Source: an uncultured Pseudomonadales bacterium (GTDB taxonomy: Bacteria; Pseudomonadota; Gammaproteobacteria; Pseudomonadales; Azotimanducaceae). From it: 64,000 bases of DNA. The notes under the pieces were generated by a model. The model had not been told where the DNA came from and did not search any database. It saw nothing but the letters and a program-made list of their open reading frames with translations. Numbering within the stretch: position 1 is the stretch's first letter; each line of letters begins with the position of its first letter. The stretch is from the NCBI GenBank assembly GCA_951813295.1, contig CATOTI010000002.1, positions 496,001 through 560,000 on the forward strand, in the 5' to 3' direction. Positions 35,172 through 42,805 of the stretch are shown in pieces. The position numbers and the translations under genes were made by a program.

Positions 35172-36503
35172 GGTAGTGTGCCGAAGGATGTGCAAAAAGT
35201 TGGGTGGCCATGGTGTGCTTTTAGACACGACATCAAAAAAGGCACACACACGAGATGACCACCCAGAAGAAGCGTAAGACGACGGCAGTCGAACTGGAAG
35301 AGGTACTCAGCAGCGAGGGCGACCAGCTGCGCACGATGATGCGCGAGATGCTCCAAGAGCTATTGGAAGCGGAGATGGCCAAAGTGCTCCGCGCGCAACC
35401 CCACGAACGCAGCGACGAACGCCGGGGCTATCGAGCCGGTTACTACCCGCGCGGCTTGTTGACCCGCGTCGGCAAGCTCGAGCTGCGTGTACCGCGCGAC
35501 CGCGAAGGACGCTTTTCCACGGAGCTGTTTGCGCGCTACCAGCGTTCCGAACAAGCCTTGGTCAGCGCGCTGGCGCAGATGTATATCGAGGGCGTTTCGA
35601 CGCGCAAGGTCAAAGCGATCACGGAGGAGCTGTGTGGCCACAGCGTCTCGGCCTCGACCATCTCGCGGATCAACAAGCGCCTCGACAAGACGCTCACCGC
35701 ATTCGCCACCCGACGACTCGAAGAACCGACGCCGTATCTGATCCTCGATGCGCGTTATGAGAAGGTCCGTGAGGCGGGAGTGATCCGCTCTCGAGCCGTG
35801 CTCATTGCCATTGGCATCAACTGGGAAGGACGCCGCCAGATACTGGCCGTGGAGCTCGCTCAACGGGAGAGTCGAAGTAGCTGGAAAGAGTTCCTCACCA
35901 CGCTGCGTGATCGCGGCTTACACGGCGTCGAGTACGTCGTCAGCGATGATCACGATGGGCTGCGACGGGCGATCCAAGAAGTCCTCACCGACAGCGCCTG
36001 GCAACGCTGCTACGTGCACTTCCTGCGCAACGCCCTCGACCACATTCCGCGCAAGGCCGATGACGATTGTCTGCAGGAACTGCGCTGGCTCTACGATCGT
36101 CGCAACGTCGATGAGGCGCGATCGGATCTCGCCGCTTGGATCGGCCGATGGCACACGAAGTATCCGAAGCTCACCGACTGGGTGGAGGAAAACATCGAGC
36201 AGACGTGGACGTTCTATCGCCTCCCGCATCGCCATCACAAGCACATGAAGAGCACCAACATGCTGGAACGGTTGAACGAGGAAATCCGTCGACGAACGTA
36301 TGTGGTGCGGATCTTTCCGAACGCGGCGAGTTGCTTACGCCTGGTGCGGGCGCTGGCCGTTGAGACCCACGAAAACTGGCTCGAACAGAGCCGCTACTTA
36401 AACATGGACTTGCTCAAGGAGCTGAAGAAGGAACAGCTCCGTCAAGCCGCTTAACCGCATGCCAGGCCACTCAACCCTTTTGCACAACTTGCGGCACACA
36501 ACT
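35172..36503 (+). mobile_element. IS256-family insertion sequence
   Basis: Transposase flanked by imperfect inverted ends (GGTAGTGTGCCG...TGTGCAAAA / AGTTGTGTGCCG...TGTGCAAAA) and an exact 8-bp duplication AGATTCCC at 35164-35171 and 36504-36511. Confidence 0.9.
35255..36454 (+). CDS. IS256 family (mutator-type) transposase
   Basis: 399 aa; GYRAGYYPRGLLTRVGKLELRVPRDREGRFSTELFARYQRSEQALVSAL...LDARYEKVREAGVIRSRAVLIAIGI...KSTNMLERLNEEIRRRTYVVRIFPN. Confidence 0.96.
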   Translation: MTTQKKRKTTAVELEEVLSSEGDQLRTMMREMLQELLEAEMAKVLRAQPHERSDERRGYRAGYYPRGLLTRVGKLELRVPRDREGRFSTELFARYQRSEQALVSALAQMYIEGVSTRKVKAITEELCGHSVSASTISRINKRLDKTLTAFATRRLEEPTPYLILDARYEKVREAGVIRSRAVLIAIGINWEGRRQILAVELAQRESRSSWKEFLTTLRDRGLHGVEYVVSDDHDGLRRAIQEVLTDSAWQRCYVHFLRNALDHIPRKADDDCLQELRWLYDRRNVDEARSDLAAWIGRWHTKYPKLTDWVEENIEQTWTFYRLPHRHHKHMKSTNMLERLNEEIRRRTYVVRIFPNAASCLRLVRALAVETHENWLEQSRYLNMDLLKELKKEQLRQAA

Positions 36504-36610
36504 AGATTCCCCCATCAGCCAACTCAGACTCACCGCCGATCCGGCGGGGGCGTGGGGGCGGAGCCCCCACAAGAAAGAGCAATCAGAATCCCAGCCTACT
36601 CCTCCGGTCA
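36504..36610 (+). repeat. Hairpin-rich repeat copy 1, right part
   Basis: agattcccccatcagccaactcagactcaccgccgatccggcgggggcgtgggggcggagcccccacaagaaagagcaatcagaatcccagcctactcctccgg; matches 36826-36897 and 38251-38281. Confidence 0.88.
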
Positions 36611-36727
36611 GTCAGAGCTTCGCAGCCCACCGGAACAGCGCTTTCCAGATCATCGAGCGGCACTTCCCACACATCCCGCGAAGTCGACCAACCCGCCCTA
36701 CAAATCCCGCCCGATATCTACCGACGC

Positions 36728-36897
36728 CTTCCGGCGAACACGCCAACCCCGGGGTCCCCCGCGCGCAACGCGCGCAGGGGGGAACCACCCGCAGCGATTC
36801 CGCGCCGAACTGGGCGCGCGGCGAGATTCCCCCATCCGCCAACTCAGACTCAGCGCCGATCCGGCGGGGGCGTGGGGGCGGAGCCCCCACAAGAAAG
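36728..36897 (+). repeat. Hairpin-rich repeat copy 2 (empty IS256 site; interrupted at its right end by IS110 element)
   Basis: Near-identical to copy 1 halves joined across the IS256 insertion. Confidence 0.88.
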
Positions 36898-38250
36898 ATG
36901 TATGGGCCACCCCATCGTTGCAACAGTCATTGGCGACTTTGGCAATCAGTCGGTCTGCACAAATGTATCCGGCCTGTTAATGGGCTATTTCACGCCCTGG
37001 CCTGAGTGGGATCCGCGGCTCGTCGGCTCAATTAGCAAGGCGGGTTCGTAGACCCCTTTTTCTTGCCCGAGCTTCGACGAAGCTGGATCGACTGATGAAG
37101 CCTGCCGCTAACGAGATGCCCGATGGGCAACCAAAATCCGTTCCCTACAACTGCCGCTACGCGCGCCCTGGATCGTACTCCTCACCACTGCGCAGGACTG
37201 CCCATGACAGGCGCGCCAGTTTGTTCGCTAACGCCGTGATGATCACGTTCGGGTGCAAGCCCCGCGCCTCAAGGTCATTCAGCCAAACACCTAGGCGGTG
37301 ATCCTCCCGGCACAGGTTGTAGTAGCAGCTGCGCGCGCCGTGTATCAGCAGACTCCGAACGTAGCGGTTGCCGCGTTTGCTGATCCCCAGCAATCGCGTC
37401 CGGCCGCCTGTCGAGTGTTGCCGTGGCACCACCCCGAGCCACGCCGATACATCTCGGGCGCGTGTGAACTGCTCACCCTTGCCGATCGCCGCCACCAACG
37501 CCGTCGATGTCAGCGTGCCAATGCCCGGAATCGTCTGCAGACGCCGGCAGTCATCGCGCTCTCGCGCGATCTGCTCGATCTCCCGGGTAATCGTGCGAAC
37601 TTCATCATCTAAGTAACGCCACTGTCGTTGCAGTAATCCCAAAAGCGCGCGTAGACGCCGCGACAATGTGCTCTCGTCGTCCGCCAGTATCGTCGGTAAG
37701 GCCTTCGACAACGCTGTCGGACTCGTGCGCACCGTGATACCTCGCTCCAACAGAAACGCTCGGATCTCGTTGATGACGCTTGTGCGCGTCTTCATGAGCT
37801 GCTGACGGACGCGGTGCAGGGCTTGCTGATCGTGTTGCTCGATCGTCTTGATCGGCACATATCGCATGGTCGGGCGCCGCACCGCCTCCGCAATCGCCAA
37901 GGCGTCGTTGAAGTCGTTCTTGTTGGTCTTCACGTACGGCTTGACGAACTGCGCTGCCATCAATCGAACGTCATGACCGTCGCGTTCAAACTGCCGCGCC
38001 AGGTGTTGTGAACCAGCGCACGCTTCCATGCCGATCACACATCGGCTGTGAGTGGCGACAAACTCAGCAAGCTTCGCTCGGCTGAACTGCTGCCGGAACA
38101 CCGGCTTACCCGTGTGCGTCGTACCGACCACGTGGAAGGTGCTCTTGCCGACATCGATACCTAGGGTCACGATCTGCGTCATGGGATGGTCTCCTCGAGG
38201 GAACGTCGTGTGGGGACACTGATTGTCCACTCGGGGTGGACCATCCCATT
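36898..38250 (-). mobile_element. IS110-family (IS1111-like) insertion sequence
   Basis: DEDD transposase; subterminal inverted repeats ATGGGCCACCCC (36902-36913) and GGGGTGGACCAT (38233-38244), 11/12; removal rejoins repeat copy 2 (aagaaag|agcaaacagaatcccagcctactcctccgg). Confidence 0.85.
37157..38182 (-). CDS. IS110 family transposase
   Basis: MTQIVTLGIDVGKSTFHVVGTT...CVIGMEACAGSQHLAR...KTNKNDFNDALAIAEA...LQTIPGIGTLTSTALVAAIG...LGVVPRQHSTGGRTRLLGISKRGNRYVRSLLIHGARS. Confidence 0.96.
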   Translation of the reverse strand: MTQIVTLGIDVGKSTFHVVGTTHTGKPVFRQQFSRAKLAEFVATHSRCVIGMEACAGSQHLARQFERDGHDVRLMAAQFVKPYVKTNKNDFNDALAIAEAVRRPTMRYVPIKTIEQHDQQALHRVRQQLMKTRTSVINEIRAFLLERGITVRTSPTALSKALPTILADDESTLSRRLRALLGLLQRQWRYLDDEVRTITREIEQIARERDDCRRLQTIPGIGTLTSTALVAAIGKGEQFTRARDVSAWLGVVPRQHSTGGRTRLLGISKRGNRYVRSLLIHGARSCYYNLCREDHRLGVWLNDLEARGLHPNVIITALANKLARLSWAVLRSGEEYDPGRA

Positions 38251-38470
38251 AGCAAACAGAATCCCAGCCTACTCCTCCGGCCAACTCCGCGGCGACGGCG
38301 CCGACGTCGATCGGCTCGTAGATTCGTGCACTGCGGCTCGGCGCGGCTTCGTCGAAATCGAGAAAGGTAGCCCGATAGCGCTGGTAGATCGCCCGGGCAA
38401 GTTCGAAGTCCGTGGGTGGGCGCAGCATCGTAGTCGGCTCCGTTCGGGTGCGATCGGCGGCTCTCGCCAT
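38249..38470 (-). pseudogene. 3'-truncated small hypothetical protein
   Basis: MARAADRTRTEPTTMLRPPTDFELARAIYQRYRATFLDFDEAAPSRSARIYEPIDVGAVAAELA then runs into repeat sequence (GGVGWDSVC*). Confidence 0.5.
38251..38281 (+). repeat. Repeat copy 2, right fragment beyond IS110 element
   Basis: agcaaacagaatcccagcctactcctccgg matches copy 1 right end. Confidence 0.8.
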
Positions 38471-38618
38471 TTGCGGGGCCGCGACCTAAGATCCGCCGCG
38501 AAGTCCCACTACCGATTTCACCAAAGCGACCGCCTTGATTGAAGGAGCGGGCGCCCAAACATCAGTCACGACTCGGCGCGCTCGTTGCCGACTCACGTCC
38601 CCCACACGGAGTAATCCC

Positions 38619-39044
38619 ATGTCGATCACCAAACGTGCCTTCCTCGCGGTCACGAGTCTCGCGCTCCTCGCCTCGTTCGGCTGCAGCACGATGAGCGGGC
38701 CGAGCCCCGAAGACGAAATCCGCGCGATGCTCGATGAGTACCACGCGGCGCAGCAATCCGGCGAGATCGAAGCGATCGTTGCCCACTTCTCCGACAGCTT
38801 CAGCAACTCGATGGGCGGTACCAAAGCGGTGCTGCCGATGTTTTTCCAGACGCTCGTCCAGCAGAACATCTTCACCAACATGACCTACGACATGGAGAAC
38901 ACCGTCATCACGGTCGATGGCGAGACGGCGGTCGTCGACTCGGTCGCGTACGTGAGCGCGATGGGAACGCAGAAGCAGGTCTACAAGATGGCCAAGGAAG
39001 CCGATGGCGCCTGGCGGATTACCAACAGCGAACTGACCCCATAA
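38619..39044 (+). CDS. NTF2-like (DUF4440-type) lipoprotein
   Basis: Lipobox LLASFGC; EDEIRAMLDEYHAAQQSGEIEAIVAHFSDSF. Confidence 0.7.
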   Translation: MSITKRAFLAVTSLALLASFGCSTMSGPSPEDEIRAMLDEYHAAQQSGEIEAIVAHFSDSFSNSMGGTKAVLPMFFQTLVQQNIFTNMTYDMENTVITVDGETAVVDSVAYVSAMGTQKQVYKMAKEADGAWRITNSELTP

Positions 39045-39051
39045 CGGCGTT

Positions 39052-39444
39052 TCAGGGAACGACGATCTCGACGGCGTCGCCGACCGCGCAGTCGAGAACG
39101 TCGCAGGCATTGCCGAAGCTGATGGCGATCGTGAGCACGCTGCCGCTGGTCACGATCACCCAATCACCGCGATCGACGGCCGCAAAATCGTCCACGTAGG
39201 TCGCGCTGAACGCTTCGCCGTCGTGACGAAACGTCACCGTCGAGCCGAGCGCGATGTCCGCTAAGGCGTCGGTGGAAATGTTCGTGTTGACGTTCGCAAA
39301 TTCGATATCGACGCTGACGATCGCGCCGCTGAACGTCGCGCCGAAAGTCGGTGCCGTGATGCCGAAAACCAGGGCCAGCAATCCGATGCCGACGTGAAAC
39401 CTCGAGAGAACCACCACTCTACCCCCACTCGAAAAGCCCCACAT
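39052..39444 (-). CDS. Secreted stand-alone domain resembling the SAM hydroxide adenosyltransferase C-terminal domain
   Basis: Signal peptide, then GAIVSVDIEFANVNTNIS...TYVDDFAAVDRGDWVIVTSGSVLTIAISFGNACDVLDCAVGDAVEIVVP. Confidence 0.55.
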   Translation of the reverse strand: MWGFSSGGRVVVLSRFHVGIGLLALVFGITAPTFGATFSGAIVSVDIEFANVNTNISTDALADIALGSTVTFRHDGEAFSATYVDDFAAVDRGDWVIVTSGSVLTIAISFGNACDVLDCAVGDAVEIVVP

Positions 39445-39485
39445 TCTGCGCTTCCCGTTCGCGCGAGCCCATCGATTATTGAACC

Positions 39486-40190
39486 ATGCTGATCAACAAC
39501 GACTTCACCCGCCGCGCCATCGTCCATGGCCAGCAGACCGAATGGATCGCCTCGCCCATGGCGGGCGTCGACCGGCGGATGTTCGATCGCATCGGCGATG
39601 AAGTAGCGCGCGCCACGTCGATTGTCCGCTATGCGCCCGACAGCCACTTTTCGCCACATGTGCACGATGGCGGTGAGGAGTTCGTCGTCCTCGACGGCGT
39701 CTTCCAGGACGAGCACGGTGATTACCCGGCTGGAACGTACGTGCGCAACCCGCCGACGTCTCGGCACACACCCGGTTCGGCGGCGGGCTGCACGATCTTC
39801 GTCAAGCTGCACCAATTCGACCCGGACGATCGAACGTTCACACGCCTCGACACCAATCGCGTCGAGGCGGTACCCCTCGCCGGGCATCCCGGCGTTCAGG
39901 TCGTACCGCTCTACCACGACGACAGAGAAACGGTGAACCTGGAGCGTCTTGATCAGGGGACCACGACCACGTTCGGTGATCCAGGCGGCTGCGAACTGCT
40001 CGTCCTCGGCGGTGACGTGCTCGTCGCCGGTGAGCACATGACCGAGCAGTCATGGATGCGGCTCCCGCAGCACGACGGGGTCTCGGCAACGGCGGGTGAC
40101 AGCGGTGCCGCTATTTGGGTCAAACGACGCCATCTGCGCGGCGCGGTCCTGAAGACAGGCGCCTTCGCGAAGGAGGACTTCGGTCTGTAA
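39486..40190 (+). CDS. Cupin-domain protein (ChrR-like)
   Basis: [51 protein letters not shown]. Confidence 0.85.
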   Translation: MLINNDFTRRAIVHGQQTEWIASPMAGVDRRMFDRIGDEVARATSIVRYAPDSHFSPHVHDGGEEFVVLDGVFQDEHGDYPAGTYVRNPPTSRHTPGSAAGCTIFVKLHQFDPDDRTFTRLDTNRVEAVPLAGHPGVQVVPLYHDDRETVNLERLDQGTTTTFGDPGGCELLVLGGDVLVAGEHMTEQSWMRLPQHDGVSATAGDSGAAIWVKRRHLRGAVLKTGAFAKEDFGL

Positions 40191-40424
40191 CCGCTTCGTC
40201 GACGTTTGCGGCCTCGAAGGGTCTGATCTTCACGGCTACCCGGTCATCGAACCGGCCGCCGTGGTAACGACGTTGCGTGCGCATCGATGGTGTTCGCGCG
40301 CGCGTCGAAGCGACGCGTCCGCGGTTCGCTTGGCGAACTGCTCCCTCTTCGCCAATCGGCGAGCCGCCTGTCGGCACATCCGCAATTCCCGGGTCGAGTC
40401 CTACGCCCGTGGGAGCTACCATCG

Positions 40425-41759
40425 ATGAGTCACCCCATCAGCAGAATGTCACACATGCTCGGATCGAAGTCCCATCGCCACGGCGTCTCCGTTGCCCTTC
40501 TCCTGGTCTCGGTATGTGCCGCGGCCGTCCCGGCAGCAGGAGACGTCTCCTCGATCCCCGTCGCATCGCCTGCGGACGTCGGGCTCTCCGCGGAGCGCCT
40601 CCAACGCATCGACGCGGTCATGCAGCGCCACGTCGACGAAGGTCGTATAGCCGGAGCCATCGGCGTTGTCGCTCGGCGCGGCAAGGTTGCTTACCAGGCA
40701 ACCTGGGGGCACGCCGACCGTGAAAGACGCGAGCCGATGTCCATGGACACGATGTTCCGAATGTATTCGATGACCAAGGCCGTCACAGGCGTCGCGGTCA
40801 TGATGCTCCACGAGGAGCAGGGCTGGTCTTTGTCGACGCCGGCGAAGCGCTGGATCCCGGAGCTCGGCGATATGCAGGTCGTCCACCACGAGGTGGACCC
40901 CGAGACCGGTCAAGCCAGCCAACGTCTGGTGCCGGCGCGACGCGACATCACGATCCGTCACCTGCTGACTCACACCGCTGGCATCAGCTATGCGGGACCC
41001 AGGGATGCGGGCGGCAATTCCTACTACCAAGCAGTGCGTGGTCCGAATGCACGCGCCGAATCGATCGGTGACCTCACGCGCGGGCTCGGCGAGGCGCCGC
41101 TTCACGATCATCCGGGCGAGGTCTGGCGCTACGGCTTGAGCCAGGACGTGCTCGCCGCGATCGTGGAAGTCATATCGGGACAACCCTGGGATGCGTTCCT
41201 CGAGGAGCGCATCTTCGGACCGCTCGGCATGATCGACACGAAGCACTATGTGCCGAGTGCCAAGCACGATAGGCTTGCGACGCTCTATTCCCCGACCGCG
41301 GTCGGCGGCATCGAGCCCTCGGGGGCGCCCGCCCAGACGTCATATCTGGAAAAGCCAGCGGTGCTTGGCGGCGGCTCCGGGCTCGTCTCGACTGCTGGCG
41401 ACTATCTGCGTTTCTATCAGATGCTGCTCAACGGTGGCGAACTCGACGGCGTGCGCCTGCTGAGCCGCAAGTCGGTCGAACTGATGTCGGCAGATCACAT
41501 CGGTGACCTCGCGCGCGTCGGCGGCCTCGGCCCCCATGACGGCTTCGGACTCACCTTCCGAGTGATCCGAGAGTCGGGACTGTCGGGCGCTCTGGGATCG
41601 CCGGGCGAATACAGCTGGGGCGGCGCAGCCGGCACACGCTTCTGGATCGATCCCCAGGAGGAGCTCATCGGGATCTACATGATCCAGATCCTGCCGCACC
41701 GCGGCCTGACCTACGGCACGGAGTTCAAGAACCTCGTCTATCAGTCGATCGTCGATTAG
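40425..41759 (+). CDS. Serine hydrolase, class C beta-lactamase family
   Basis: Signal peptide; FRMYSMTKAVTGVAVMML (SxxK), YGLSQDVLAAIVE (YxN-like). Confidence 0.88.
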   Translation: MSHPISRMSHMLGSKSHRHGVSVALLLVSVCAAAVPAAGDVSSIPVASPADVGLSAERLQRIDAVMQRHVDEGRIAGAIGVVARRGKVAYQATWGHADRERREPMSMDTMFRMYSMTKAVTGVAVMMLHEEQGWSLSTPAKRWIPELGDMQVVHHEVDPETGQASQRLVPARRDITIRHLLTHTAGISYAGPRDAGGNSYYQAVRGPNARAESIGDLTRGLGEAPLHDHPGEVWRYGLSQDVLAAIVEVISGQPWDAFLEERIFGPLGMIDTKHYVPSAKHDRLATLYSPTAVGGIEPSGAPAQTSYLEKPAVLGGGSGLVSTAGDYLRFYQMLLNGGELDGVRLLSRKSVELMSADHIGDLARVGGLGPHDGFGLTFRVIRESGLSGALGSPGEYSWGGAAGTRFWIDPQEELIGIYMIQILPHRGLTYGTEFKNLVYQSIVD

Positions 41760-41786
41760 CTGACGCGCCCACCGAGGGAGGACGCC

Positions 41787-42629
41787 ATGCTCCTCGTCCA
41801 GATCTCCGATACGCATATCGACGCTTCGGGCGAACGCGTCTACGGCCGCTTCGACACCAGCTTCGCGCTGAAACGCACCGTCACCGCGATCAATGCCATG
41901 AGGCCGGCACCCGATCTCGTCCTGCATACCGGCGACATCGCATCCCACGGCAGCGTCGAGCGCTACGAGGCGTTCCGCGACATCGTCGACGATCTCGAGG
42001 TTCCCTTCGCGCTCATACCCGGCAACCACGACGACCGTGTGGCGCTGTGTACCGTGTTTGGCGGATCCCCCGCGCTGCCGACCACCGGAGAGTTCCTGCA
42101 TTACGTCATCGACCACCTGCCGGTTCGCATCATCTGTTGCGACTCCGTCATCGTCGGTGAAGCGCCGGGCGAGATGTGCGCGAACCGACGCGAGTGGCTC
42201 GACGCCCGCTTGCAGGAGGCGCCGGACCGACCCACGATCGTCGCCTTGCATCACCCGCCCTTCTATTCGGGAATGACGGGTTCGTCGGCAAAAGGCCTCA
42301 AACGTGGCGGCCCCGAACTCGCCGATGTGATTCGTCGACACGACCAGGTGATTCGCGTCCTCGCGGGACACGTGCATCGGCCGATCACCGCCGCGTTCGG
42401 CGGCACCATCGCCTTTGCGGGGCCGACGACCTCCTATCCGTTCGGTCTAGACATGGGATCCGATCGTGTCCTCACCATCGTGTCGGAACCGCCCGCGTTC
42501 GCCGTACACGCCTGGTTGCCCGATGCAGCACCCGACGGAGCCGGACTCGTGACCCACGTGCAACCCGTGGGTGACTGGGGCCAGCCGCTTACGCTGCTGC
42601 GCGAGGGACGCGTCGTCCGGAACGATTGA
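41787..42629 (+). CDS. Metallophosphoesterase (CpdA/Icc-like)
   Basis: LLVQISDTHID...LVLHTGDIASHGS...LIPGNHDDR...HHPPFYSG...LAGHVHRPI. Confidence 0.9.
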   Translation: MLLVQISDTHIDASGERVYGRFDTSFALKRTVTAINAMRPAPDLVLHTGDIASHGSVERYEAFRDIVDDLEVPFALIPGNHDDRVALCTVFGGSPALPTTGEFLHYVIDHLPVRIICCDSVIVGEAPGEMCANRREWLDARLQEAPDRPTIVALHHPPFYSGMTGSSAKGLKRGGPELADVIRRHDQVIRVLAGHVHRPITAAFGGTIAFAGPTTSYPFGLDMGSDRVLTIVSEPPAFAVHAWLPDAAPDGAGLVTHVQPVGDWGQPLTLLREGRVVRND

Positions 42630-42805
42630 GCGGCACCAGCGCCCGCTAGCAACGGCTCGAGAGACGGCGTGCCGCTGAAGACCGCGGGTACCCGCACACC
42701 ACCCTCCGACCCACCACACGTCGGCACTCACTCATCGGCTCGGTGTTTACCTGCGCCGTGCGCAATGGGCGAAAATCCGCTTCCCAGCTTCTTACCGAGC
42801 CACGC

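Noticed and set aside
36612-36923. 103-aa minus-strand ORF (FLVGAPPPRPRRIGAES...)
   Set aside because: Translation of the hairpin repeat; composition and repetition argue against a protein.
37040-37060. tRNA T-arm-like sequence cgggttcgtagacccc
   Set aside because: No cloverleaf could be built around it and the T-loop lacks the usual A; it lies inside the IS110 non-coding region.
35172-38250. Composite transposon formed by the two IS elements
   Set aside because: The IS elements belong to different families and have independent insertion sites; the sequence between them is repeat, with no cargo gene.
34796-38520. CRISPR array in the repeat-rich island
   Set aside because: Repeats are two long units with internal hairpins, not short regularly spaced repeats with unique spacers; no cas genes.
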